Shown: positions 54,959 to 62,808 of the stretch, one piece after another
Layout: each line of letters opens with the position of its first letter
How positions within the stretch are numbered: position 1 is the stretch's first letter
From: DATAOG01 sp963757395
GTDB lineage: Bacteria > Pseudomonadota > Alphaproteobacteria > Geminicoccales > Geminicoccaceae
DNA length: 64,000 bases
Reading direction: 5' to 3'
Assembly (NCBI GenBank): GCA_963757395.1
Contig: CAVWRK010000013.1
Span: forward strand, 124,001 to 188,000
Position numbers and translations under genes: made by a program
The notes under the pieces: generated by a model
Databases searched by the model: none
The model's input: the letters and a program-made list of their open reading frames with translations, nothing else
What the model was told of the DNA's origin: nothing

Positions 54959-57403
54959 ATGCCCGCAGATCTGCCAAGCCACGCGCACGCCGTGATCATC
55001 GGCGGCGGCGTGGTCGGATGTAGCGTCGCCTATCACCTGACCAGGCTCGGCTGGCGGGACGTGCTGCTGCTCGAGAGGAAGCAGCTGACCTCCGGCACGA
55101 CCTGGCACGCGGCCGGGCTGATCGGCCAGCTGCGCGCGACCGAGAACCTGACCCGGCTCGCCAAGTATTCGGCCGAGCTCTACGGCCGGCTCGAGGCCGA
55201 GACCGGGCAGCCGACCGGCTTTCGCCAGCACGGCAGCCTGGCGCTCGCACGCACCGGCGAGCGTTTCACCGAATTGAAGCGCGCGGCCTCGATGGCCAGG
55301 ACGTTCGGCCTCGAGGTCGAGATCCTGAGCCCGGCCGAGGCCAAGGCGCGCCACCCGCTGCTTGAGGTCGAGGACCTGGTCGGCGCGATCTTCATCACAA
55401 CCGACGGCCAGGCCAATCCGATCGACATCACCCAGGCGCTGGCCAAAGGCGCCCGGATGGCCGGCGCCCGGATCGTCGAGCGCTGCAAGGTTACTGGCAT
55501 CACCCAGGCGAACGGCCGGGTCACCGGCGTGCTGACCGAAGAGGGGCCGGTCGCGGCCGAGGTCGTGGTCAATTGCGCCGGCATGTGGGGGCGCGCGGTC
55601 GGGCGCCTGGCCGGGGTCAACGTGCCGCTGCAGGCCTGCGAGCATTTTTATGTGTTGACCGAGCCGATGGCGGGGCTGCCCAAGGACCTGCCGGTGCTGC
55701 GCGATCAGGACGGCTGCCTCTACGTCAAGGAGGACGCCGGCAAGCTCCTGGTCGGGGTGTTCGAGCCGGTCGCCAAGCCCTGGGGCGTGGACGGCATCCC
55801 GGACGACTTCGAGTTCGGCGAGCTGCCCGAGGACTGGGACCACTTCATGCCGTTCCTCGAGGACGCCATGCGCCGGATCCCTGCGCTCGCCGAGGTCGGC
55901 ATCCGGAAGTTCTTCTGCGGCCCCGAGAGCTTCACCCCGGACGACCGCTACCACCTCGGCGAGGCGCCGGAGCTCGAGGGTTTTTTCGTGGCTGCGGGCT
56001 TCAACTCGATCGGCATCCAGTCGGCGGGCGGTGCCGGCAAGGCGCTCGCCGAGTGGATCACCGAGGGCCATCCGCCGATCGACCTCTGGGACGTCGACAT
56101 CCGGCGCATGCAGCCGTTCCAGGGCACCTCCCGCTATCTCCGGGAGCGCGCGGTCGAGGGCCTGGGCCTGCTCTACGCGATGCACTGGCCGGACCGCCAG
56201 TATGCGACCGCGCGCCCGGCCAGGCTCTCGCCGCTGCACGCGCGTCTGGGCGCAGAGGGCGCCTGTTTTGCCGAGACCGCCGGCTGGGAGCGGCCGGGCT
56301 GGTACGGCGAGCCGGGCACGACACCTGCCTACGACTATTCTTACGGCCGGACCGCCTGGTTCGAGCGCTCGGCCGCCGAGCACCGCGCCGTGCGCGAGCG
56401 GGCGGGCCTGTTCGACCTCTCATCGTTCGGCAAGTTTCTCCTTCAGGGCCGGGATGCCGAGGCGGTGCTGCAACGGGTCTCGGCCAACGACGTCGCCCTC
56501 GAGCCGGGCCGCGTGGTCTATACCCAGTGGCTGAACGAGCGGGGCGGCATCGAGGCCGACCTCACCGTCGCGCGCCTCGCTCCGGATTGCTTCATGATCA
56601 CGACCGGCGCGGCCAGCCAGGCGCGGGATTTCCACTGGCTGCGGCGGCACATTCCGGACGATGCCCACGCCTTTGTCACCGACGTCACGTCGGGCTTCGC
56701 TGTGCTCGGCCTGATGGGGCCAGCCAGCCGCGACCTGCTGGCCCGCCTGACCACGGCCGATCTGTCGAACGACGCGTTCCCGTTCGGGACGTCGCGGGAA
56801 ATCGAGCTCGGCTACGCGCTGGTCCGGGCGCAGCGGATCTCCTACGTCGGCGAGCTCGGCTTCGAGCTCTACGTCGCGAGCGAGTTCGCAGGCCCGGTGC
56901 TCGATCTGATCCTGAGCGGAGGCCGGCGCCGAGATCCGGCTCGCGGGCTTCCATGCCCTGAACTCGCTTCGTCTGGAGAAGGCATTCCGCAGCTTCGGCC
57001 ACGACCTCGGCGACGCCGACACACCGTTCGAGGCGGGTCTCGGCTTCGCGGTCGCCCTCGACAAGCCGGGCGGCTTCATCGGTCGGGAGGCGCTGCTGCG
57101 CACGGCCGGAAAGACCCCGACCCGACGCCTGGTGCAGTTCAAGCTCCTGGACCCGGCGCCGCTCCTCCACCACGACGAGCCGATCGTGATGGACGGCGCC
57201 CGGATCGGCCTTTTGACCTCGGGCGGCTATGGCCACAGCCTCGGCGCCGCGCTCGGCATGGGCTGGGTCGGCACCCGGACGGGGTCACGGCCGGCCGGCT
57301 GCGCGAGGCGCGCTTCGAGATCGAGATCGCCGGCGAGCGCTACCCGGCCGAGGCCAGCCTCCGCCCGTTCTTTGACCCCAGCGGCGCACGGATGCGCGCT
57401 TGA
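54959..57403 (+). pseudogene. FAD-dependent dimethylglycine/sarcosine dehydrogenase-like protein with GcvT domain, two compensating frameshifts
   Basis: About 814 residues. An N-terminal FAD domain (HAVIIGGGVVGCSVAYHL, TSGTTWHAAG) of the DAO type, a linker domain, and a C-terminal GcvT folate-binding domain. The frame shifts near 56930 (SGG to AEIRLAGFHALNSLRLEKAF) and returns near 57285 (to DGVTAGRLREARFEIEIAG), ending at 57403. The shifted block of ~350 bp carries the conserved GcvT residues, so the true protein needs both corrections. Assembly indels are a good explanation. It would demethylate N-methylated amino acids to tetrahydrofolate-bound C1. Confidence 0.85.
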
Positions 57404-57501
57404 GCGGCCGGGGCGTGATGACGGCTGGGCTGCACATCCCCACATCAAGGAAAGTCCGGCGCCGGCCGTCAGGCGCGGCCGGGACGGACGGAGGGACAGC
57501 C

Positions 57502-57888
57502 ATGTCGAGCAAAACCTTGGTCGTGCCGCTCATGCTCGCGCTTGCGGCCTGCGCCAGCGCTCCCGACCCGGCGGTCTCGAAGGCCGCATCAGGCGCGGCA
57601 CCGGCGTCGGCCAGCGCCGAAGCAGCACCGATCAGCCCCGGCGCCGGACCGGCGCCCGCGAAGTCCGGCGCGAGCGCCGCGGGTTGGGCGGTGAGCATCG
57701 TCGGCACGCCGTTCGCGCTCGGCTTCAAGACCGTGGTCTGCGCCGCCAGCCTGGTGGTCGCAGCCCCGATCGCCGGCGTCCTGGCGCTCGGCGTCGATCC
57801 CTCCGGCGAGGGCTACCAGGCGCTCGGCGACGGCATCGCCCAGAATTGCGGCCCACCCTACGTAATTTCGCCCTACGCCGCCAGCTGA
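57502..57888 (+). CDS. Small lipoprotein of unknown function
   Basis: 128 residues. The lipobox is ALAAC (Cys ~17) after a short hydrophobic leader. An Ala/Pro/Ser-rich linker is followed by a hydrophobic C-terminal half (GWAVSIVGTPFALGFKTVVCAASLVVAAPIAGVLAL). I do not recognise the family. GGAGGGACAGCC lies directly before the ATG. Confidence 0.75.
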   Translation: MSSKTLVVPLMLALAACASAPDPAVSKAASGAAPASASAEAAPISPGAGPAPAKSGASAAGWAVSIVGTPFALGFKTVVCAASLVVAAPIAGVLALGVDPSGEGYQALGDGIAQNCGPPYVISPYAAS

Positions 57889-57962
57889 GGGGCGATTGCA
57901 CCTCGATTGCGTCCCCGGCAGGGTCGGCGCTATCATCGGCGCAGTCAGCCGAGGACGGATCG

Positions 57963-58196
57963 ATGGGCCAGGTGATCGTGCGCAAGCTCGACGACGAGGT
58001 GATCGCAGCCCACAAGCGGCGCGCGAAGGCGCGTGGGGTGTCATTGGAGCAGCAGCTTCGCGACGTGCTCGCCGAGACCGCCAAGCCGAGCCGCGAGGAG
58101 CTTCTGGAGCGGCTCGCGGCGTGTCGTGCGTTGACGCCACCCGGCCCGCGCAAGCTTGCCGAAGATCTGATCCGGGAGGACCGTGACAGCCGATGA
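57963..58196 (+). CDS. FitA/VapB-type antitoxin
   Basis: 77 residues, RHH-type (GQVIVRKLDDEVIAAHKRRAKARGVSLEQQLRDVLAETAKPSR). The start at 57963 follows GAGGA; the open frame upstream from 57132 belongs to the shifted GcvT block and is unrelated. It overlaps the toxin gene by 4 bp (ATGA). Confidence 0.9.
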   Translation: MGQVIVRKLDDEVIAAHKRRAKARGVSLEQQLRDVLAETAKPSREELLERLAACRALTPPGPRKLAEDLIREDRDSR

Positions 58197-58603
58197 CGCT
58201 GGTCGTGGACGCGAGCGTTGCGTTCAAGTGGTTCGTCAGAGAGAACGGCAGCGATCTGGCGATCGATCTTCTGAACAGCGGCGTACCGATGATCGCGCCG
58301 GATCTGGTCTTGGCCGAAGTCTGCAATGCTGCCTGGAAGTCACTGCGCAGGCGGGAGATTGATCCAGCCCAGCTCGACCAGATCGCGAGCGACGTCGCCG
58401 GGCCGTTCCAGAGGCTCGTGCCGCTCGATCACCTGATCAACCGGGCCGCGACGCTGGCGCATCAGCTCGATCATCCGGTCTACGACTGCCTCTATCTGGC
58501 GCTCGCCGAGGCCGAGCGGGTGCCCCTGATCACGGCCGATCGGCGGCTGATCGAGCGCGTACGCGGCACGTCCCTCGCCGACCGCGTGACGGCGCTCGCA
58601 TGA
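58193..58603 (+). CDS. vapC: VapC-type PIN-domain toxin
   Basis: 136-residue PIN-domain ribonuclease. Acidic residues: Asp in LVVDASVAFKWF, Glu in LVLAEVCNAAW, Asp in HPVYDCLYLALAE and Asp in LITADRRLIERV. All look intact. It is coupled to its antitoxin upstream and, unusually, to the methyltransferase gene downstream through a second 4-bp ATGA overlap. Confidence 0.93.
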   Translation: MTLVVDASVAFKWFVRENGSDLAIDLLNSGVPMIAPDLVLAEVCNAAWKSLRRREIDPAQLDQIASDVAGPFQRLVPLDHLINRAATLAHQLDHPVYDCLYLALAEAERVPLITADRRLIERVRGTSLADRVTALA

Positions 58604-59370
58604 GCTGGAACCCCGAGCGTTATCTGAACTTTGGCGACCACCGGACGCGGCCGGCGATCGATCTGCTGGCGCGGGTGGCGCTGAGTGCGCCGGCGCGGGT
58701 CGCGGACCTGGGGTGCGGCCCCGGGAACTCGACCGGGTTGCTCGTGGCGCGCTGGCCCGAGGCGGAGGTGGTGGGCGTCGACAACTCGGCCGAGATGCTG
58801 GCGAAGGCGCGCGCAAGCGGCATCCGGGCGGGCTGGGCCGAGAGCGACATCGCCACATGGACGCCGGCTGCCCCCTTCGATGTTCTCTTCTCGAACGCGG
58901 CGCTGCAATGGCTGCCCGACCACGCGCGCCTGCTGCCGCGCCTGTTCGATCACCTGGCGCCGGGCGGCGTGCTCGCGGTGCAGATGCCGCGCAATTTCGG
59001 CTCGCCCTCGCACGTCCTCTTGCGCGCGGTCGCCGACGCCGGGCCCTGGGCCAAGCGGTTGCGGCCGGTCCTGCTCCGGGAGCCGGTCGGAACACCCGCC
59101 TGGTATCACGACCTCCTGACGCCTCTCGCCGCCCGCCTCGACATCTGGGAGACCGAGTATCTGCAGGTTCTGGAGGGCGACGATCCGGTGCTGCGCTGGA
59201 CGCGGAGCACGGCGCTGCGGCCCGTGCAGGCCGAGCTCGATGCCGAGGAGCTGCGCGCGTTCGAGGCAGACTATCGAGAGCGCCTGCGGTCGGCCTATCC
59301 CAAGCGGCCGGACGGCCGCACGCTGTTCCCGTTCCGCCGGCTGTTCGTGGTCGCATGTCGATCGGGCTGA
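58600..59370 (+). CDS. tam: Trans-aconitate 2-methyltransferase-like SAM methyltransferase
   Basis: 256 residues. Tam-like start (MSWNPERYLNFGDHRTRPAIDLLARV), motif I VADLGCGPGNSTGLL, FDVLFSNAALQWLPDH, GGVLAVQMPRNFGSPSH and TPAWYHDLL, matching E. coli Tam in length and order. It would methylate trans-aconitate, a stress by-product. It overlaps vapC by 4 bp and the DUF488 gene by 16 bp. Confidence 0.92.
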   Translation: MSWNPERYLNFGDHRTRPAIDLLARVALSAPARVADLGCGPGNSTGLLVARWPEAEVVGVDNSAEMLAKARASGIRAGWAESDIATWTPAAPFDVLFSNAALQWLPDHARLLPRLFDHLAPGGVLAVQMPRNFGSPSHVLLRAVADAGPWAKRLRPVLLREPVGTPAWYHDLLTPLAARLDIWETEYLQVLEGDDPVLRWTRSTALRPVQAELDAEELRAFEADYRERLRSAYPKRPDGRTLFPFRRLFVVACRSG

Positions 59371-59711
59371 AGCGCGTCTACGACCCGCCGGCCGAGGGCG
59401 ACGGCTATCGGGTGCTCGTCGACCGGATCTGGCCGCGCGGCATCACCAAGGACGCGCTCGAGCTCGATGCCTGGCTCAGGGACCTGGCTCCGAGCACGGC
59501 GCTGCGGAAGTGGTTCGCCCACGACCCGGAAAAATGGGAAAAATTCCGCGAGCGCTACTTCGCCGAGCTCGCGGGGCAGGGGCCGGCGATCGAGGAGCTC
59601 GTCCGGCGGGCCAACGAAGGCTGCGTGACCCTGGTCTTTGCCGCCCGGGACGGCGAGCGCAACAATGCGGTCGCGCTCAAGGAGTATCTCGAGCGGCGCC
59701 TCCGGCGCTGA
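59355..59711 (+). CDS. DUF488 family protein
   Basis: 118 residues. The signature LKRVYDPPAEGDGYRVLVDRIWPRGITKDALELDAWLRDLAPSTALRKWF defines the DUF488 family (YeaO-like). The start is the ATG at 59355, inside the tam gene. Function unknown. Confidence 0.93.
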   Translation: MSIGLKRVYDPPAEGDGYRVLVDRIWPRGITKDALELDAWLRDLAPSTALRKWFAHDPEKWEKFRERYFAELAGQGPAIEELVRRANEGCVTLVFAARDGERNNAVALKEYLERRLRR

Positions 59712-59726
59712 ACGGGCAGCGGCCCG

Positions 59727-60263
59727 TCACTGGCCGGCGTCGGCCGCGACCTGCATCTTGATGATCTTGTCCGGGTTGCGCGGCGGCTCGCCCTTGGCCA
59801 GCTGATCGACGTACTGCATGCCGTCGACCACCTGGCCCCAGACCGTGTATTGGCCGTTCAGGAACGGCCCCGGCGCGAACATGATGAAGAACTGGCTGTT
59901 GGCGCTGTTCGGATCGGAGGTCCGGGCCATGCCGATCGTGCCGCGCACGAACGGCTCGTTCGAGAACTCGGCCGGCAGGTCGGGCTTGTCGGAGCCGCCG
60001 CGGCCGGTGCCGGTCGGATCGCCGGTCTGAGCCATGAAGCCCGCGATCACCCGGTGGAAGACGATGCCGTCGTAAAAGCCCTCGCGCGTCAGCTCCTTGA
60101 TCCGGGCCACGTGCTTGGGCGCGAGGTCCGGGCGCAGCTCGATCACCACCCGGCCGGCGGCGAGGTCGAGATAGAGGGTGTTCTCGAGGTCTTGGCCACT
60201 GGCGGCGCCGGAAAGGGTCATGGCGAAAACGAGGCTCCCGAGCAGGCGGAGGGTACGATGCAT
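59727..60263 (-). CDS. Periplasmic cyclophilin-type peptidyl-prolyl isomerase
   Basis: 178 residues from the ATG at 60263 (GGGAG upstream). Signal peptide ~1-23 (AMTLSGAASG-QDL). Cyclophilin core: IVFHRVIAGFMAQTGDPTGTGRGG, GMARTSDPNSANSQFFIMF and NGQYTVWGQVVDG, with the Arg of FHRV and the Gln and Phe residues of the active site. It accelerates proline isomerisation during periplasmic folding. Confidence 0.95.
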   Translation of the reverse strand: MHRTLRLLGSLVFAMTLSGAASGQDLENTLYLDLAAGRVVIELRPDLAPKHVARIKELTREGFYDGIVFHRVIAGFMAQTGDPTGTGRGGSDKPDLPAEFSNEPFVRGTIGMARTSDPNSANSQFFIMFAPGPFLNGQYTVWGQVVDGMQYVDQLAKGEPPRNPDKIIKMQVAADAGQ

Positions 60264-60377
60264 GGACGATGGCTCCCGTTGATCCGGTTTCGACCGGCCA
60301 GCGACCCTGCGGTCTTGGCAGGCCTTCGACACGCTTACGCCGCTGACGTCAAGCCCGAATGTGCTAGATTGACGGCC

Positions 60378-61421
60378 ATGCGCGCGGGACGTGACGCGAT
60401 CTACGCGACCGCCACGGCGGGCGCCGGCGAGCGCGCGGCGCTGCTCGGCCTCGCGGCCCGCTCCGATCTCAGCGGGCTCGGCCAGCTCGGCCTGCACCTG
60501 GTCGCGCTGCTCGCGGCAGGCACCCTGGTCGCGATCGCGAGGGGCTCACCCTGGCTCCTGCCGGCGATGCTGCCGTACGGCATCCTGGTGGTGTTCCTGT
60601 TCGCGCCGCTGCATGAGACGATCCACCGCACCGCCTTTCGCAGCCGCCGGCTCAACGATGCGATCGGGCTGGCCTGCGGCGCGGTCGTCCTGCTGCCGCC
60701 CGACTATTTCCGTTGTTTCCACCTTACCCACCATCGCTACACGCAGGACCCGGCGCGCGATCCGGAGCTCGCCACACCCAAGCCCGCAACCGTTGGCGCT
60801 TATCTCTGGCAGGTCTCGGGCCTGCCCTACTGGCGCGAGCGGATCGCGACCACCGTCCGCCATGCGCTGGGGCGGGTAGGGGAGCCGTTCATCGCCCCCC
60901 ATGCCCGGCCGCGGATCGTTCGCGAGGCGCGCCTGCTGCTCGCGATCTATGCGGGGCTGGCGCTCGGCTCGGCGTTCGCGAGCAGCGACGCGCTGCTGGT
61001 CTTCTGGGTCGCGCCGGCGCTGCTCGGCCAGCCGTTCCTGCGGATGTATCTGCTCGCCGAGCACACGGGCTGCCCGCTGGTGCCGGCGATGCTCGAGAAC
61101 TCGCGGACGACCCGCAGCACAGGCCTGATCCGGCGGCTCGCCTGGAACATGCCCTACCACGCCGAGCATCACGCCCACCCGGCGCTGCCGTTCCACGCCC
61201 TGCCGGCGGCGCACCGGCTGCTCGAATCAAAAATCGCCGTGCAGGCCGACGGCTACGTCGATGTCCAACGGGAGATTCTGGCGACCCTCGGCGAGCGCGA
61301 CAGCGTGGGAAAACCTCAGCGCTCGCCGGCGCGGGCGCAGGCGATGCAGAGCGGCGTGGTCGGGTCGAACTCGAGGCGCTCGAGGCCGATGTCTTCGCCG
61401 CAGCGGGCGCAAAAGCCGTAG
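60378..61421 (+). CDS. Fatty acid desaturase family membrane protein
   Basis: 347 residues from the ATG at 60378. Three His boxes coordinate the di-iron centre: HETIH, HLTHHRYTQDPARDPE and HAEHHAHPALPFH. Several membrane helices lie between them. The conserved part ends near base 61305; the last ~38 residues are Arg/Ser-rich and antisense to the zinc-finger gene, so the original stop may have been lost. The substrate may be a fatty acid or a carotenoid-like lipid. Confidence 0.88.
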   Translation: MRAGRDAIYATATAGAGERAALLGLAARSDLSGLGQLGLHLVALLAAGTLVAIARGSPWLLPAMLPYGILVVFLFAPLHETIHRTAFRSRRLNDAIGLACGAVVLLPPDYFRCFHLTHHRYTQDPARDPELATPKPATVGAYLWQVSGLPYWRERIATTVRHALGRVGEPFIAPHARPRIVREARLLLAIYAGLALGSAFASSDALLVFWVAPALLGQPFLRMYLLAEHTGCPLVPAMLENSRTTRSTGLIRRLAWNMPYHAEHHAHPALPFHALPAAHRLLESKIAVQADGYVDVQREILATLGERDSVGKPQRSPARAQAMQSGVVGSNSRRSRPMSSPQRAQKP

Positions 61422-61672
61422 TCGCCGCTCGCGATCCGGCGCAGCGCGGCATCGATCCGGTCGAGCTCGATCTGCCGACGGCGCTCGGTCGCCGCGGCCA
61501 TCTGCTGCGCCTGCAGCTCGTCCATGCGCGTCAGGCGGCCAGCCCGGGTCGGGTCGAGCTCGACCGGGCGCGCCTCGGCGTGATGGCTCGCGGTCAGCTG
61601 CTCGAGCTCCAGCCGCCGCGCCTCGAGACGAGCCACGGTCTGGGTGAGATCGGACGGAAGAGCGTCGGCCAT
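61316..61672 (-). CDS. DksA/TraR-type zinc-finger protein
   Basis: 118 residues from the ATG at 61672. The N-terminal part is helical (ARRLELEQLTASHHAEARPVELDPTRAGRLTRMDELQAQQMA). The C-terminal zinc finger is CARCGEDIG…CIACARAGER. The RIASGDYGFCARCG motif is characteristic. Relatives bind RNA polymerase through the secondary channel. The longer open frame from 62074 has no family character. Confidence 0.9.
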   Translation of the reverse strand: MADALPSDLTQTVARLEARRLELEQLTASHHAEARPVELDPTRAGRLTRMDELQAQQMAAATERRRQIELDRIDAALRRIASGDYGFCARCGEDIGLERLEFDPTTPLCIACARAGER

Positions 61673-61946
61673 GACGCCACCATAGGACAGCCGGACGGGT
61701 TTGTCGCCATCCAGTTGGTTGCCCGGGCCACACCCCGTCGCCGCTCCCACCAGCCGCTCGCGGCGGCGTTCCCTCCCACTCGGTGAAATAATCTCGTCGG
61801 CGTTCTCGAGGTTACGCGTCGGGCGGGTGATGCCGCCGACGCCGTTTTCGCCAGCACGCCCCGAGCTGCTTGCCTGATATTTTCCTTGACCAGCGCGGCA
61901 TTCGCGCAGTAGGCGAACGCAGTCCCCTTTGGGAAGTGCATTCTCA

Positions 61947-62690
61947 ATGTCTGGCGAGCGCTTTTTCGAAGAGCGAACTGACGAGTCTCGCATCAAGGCG
62001 GAACTCGTCGACAAGTACCTTCGCGCGTGGGCACGCGTCATGCGGCCGACGGTGGGAGCCCGGAACGGGCGCATCGCCTATGTCGACCTTTTCGCCGGTC
62101 CCGGGCGCTACAAGGACGGCACCGCCTCGGTGCCCCTCATGGTACTTCAGAATGCGATCGGCGACGACTTCCTATCTCAGCATCTTGTCACAATCTTCAA
62201 TGACAAGAATAGCGACAACGCCCAGACGTTGCGCGAGCTGATAACGCAAATACCTGGAATAACGGAGTTGAGATTTGCGCCACAGTTGTACAACGAGGAA
62301 GTTGGCAGCCAAATTGCCGAACTTTTTGAGACGATTAAATTATTTCCCACTCTATCCTTCATTGATCCATGGGGTTACAAAGGCCTATCGCTACGCCTCG
62401 TTGCCTCTCTTTTAAAGAACTGGGGTTGTGATTCTATTGTTTTCTTTAACTACAATCGCATCAACCCTGGGCTGCATAACCCGACCGTCCGAGAACACAT
62501 GATAGCCTTTTTGGCGCGGAGAGAGCAACCCAACTCAGAGATAAACTCGGTGGGATGGCTCCTGAGGGACGTGAGCTCGCTATCGTAGAGGAGATATCAT
62601 CCGCCTTCAAGGACATGGGCGGACGCTACGTCTTGCCATTTTGCTTCAAGGTAGAGTCGAGGACGGGCGCGGCGGCGTTAGCAAGTCGGT
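61947..62690 (+). pseudogene. tcmP: Three-Cys-motif partner protein TcmP, frameshifted and truncated
   Basis: The first frame (ATG at 61947) gives FFEERTDESRIKAELVDKYLRAWARV, RIAYVDLFAGPGRYKDG and TIFNDKNSDN, typical of TcmP. It stops at 62588, but the frame shifts near 62530 to QLRDKLGGMAPEGRELAIVEEI and continues with GGRYVLPFCFKV to about 62680. The last ~20-30 residues of the family (…THHLIFVSKHF) are missing because group II intron DNA begins there on the opposite strand. TcmP partners a three-Cys radical-SAM-like phage-type protein, which is not seen here. Its lower GC suggests transfer. Confidence 0.8.
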
Positions 62691-62764
62691 GGGTGATTGG
62701 CGACGCTTTCGCGCTGCCCCCGCAGTCCGACCGGGCATGGCCCCGTTTCCCGTCCCCGCTCATC

Positions 62765-62797
62765 GAACCGGGCGTGCCGTTTTCCGGCTACCGGCTC
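62765..62797 (-). ncRNA. Group II intron domain V
   Basis: A 33-nt sequence on the minus strand starting GAGCCGG and ending CCCGGTTC with complementary arms and a short A-rich loop, the catalytic core shared by bacterial group II introns. It lies between the end of the reverse transcriptase gene and the tcmP fragment, the normal position. Confidence 0.8.
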
Positions 62798-62808
62798 TCC
62801 GACTGGTT

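Noticed and set aside
57132..58196. Fusion of GcvT part with an antitoxin
   Set aside because: The open frame simply links the shifted GcvT block to the RHH antitoxin by chance; the middle has no domain and the antitoxin has its own ribosome-binding site at 57963.
59712..59727. ACGGGC-AGCG-GCCCGT hairpin as terminator between DUF488 and cyclophilin genes
   Set aside because: The stem is only 6 bp with no T-run on either strand; too weak to list.
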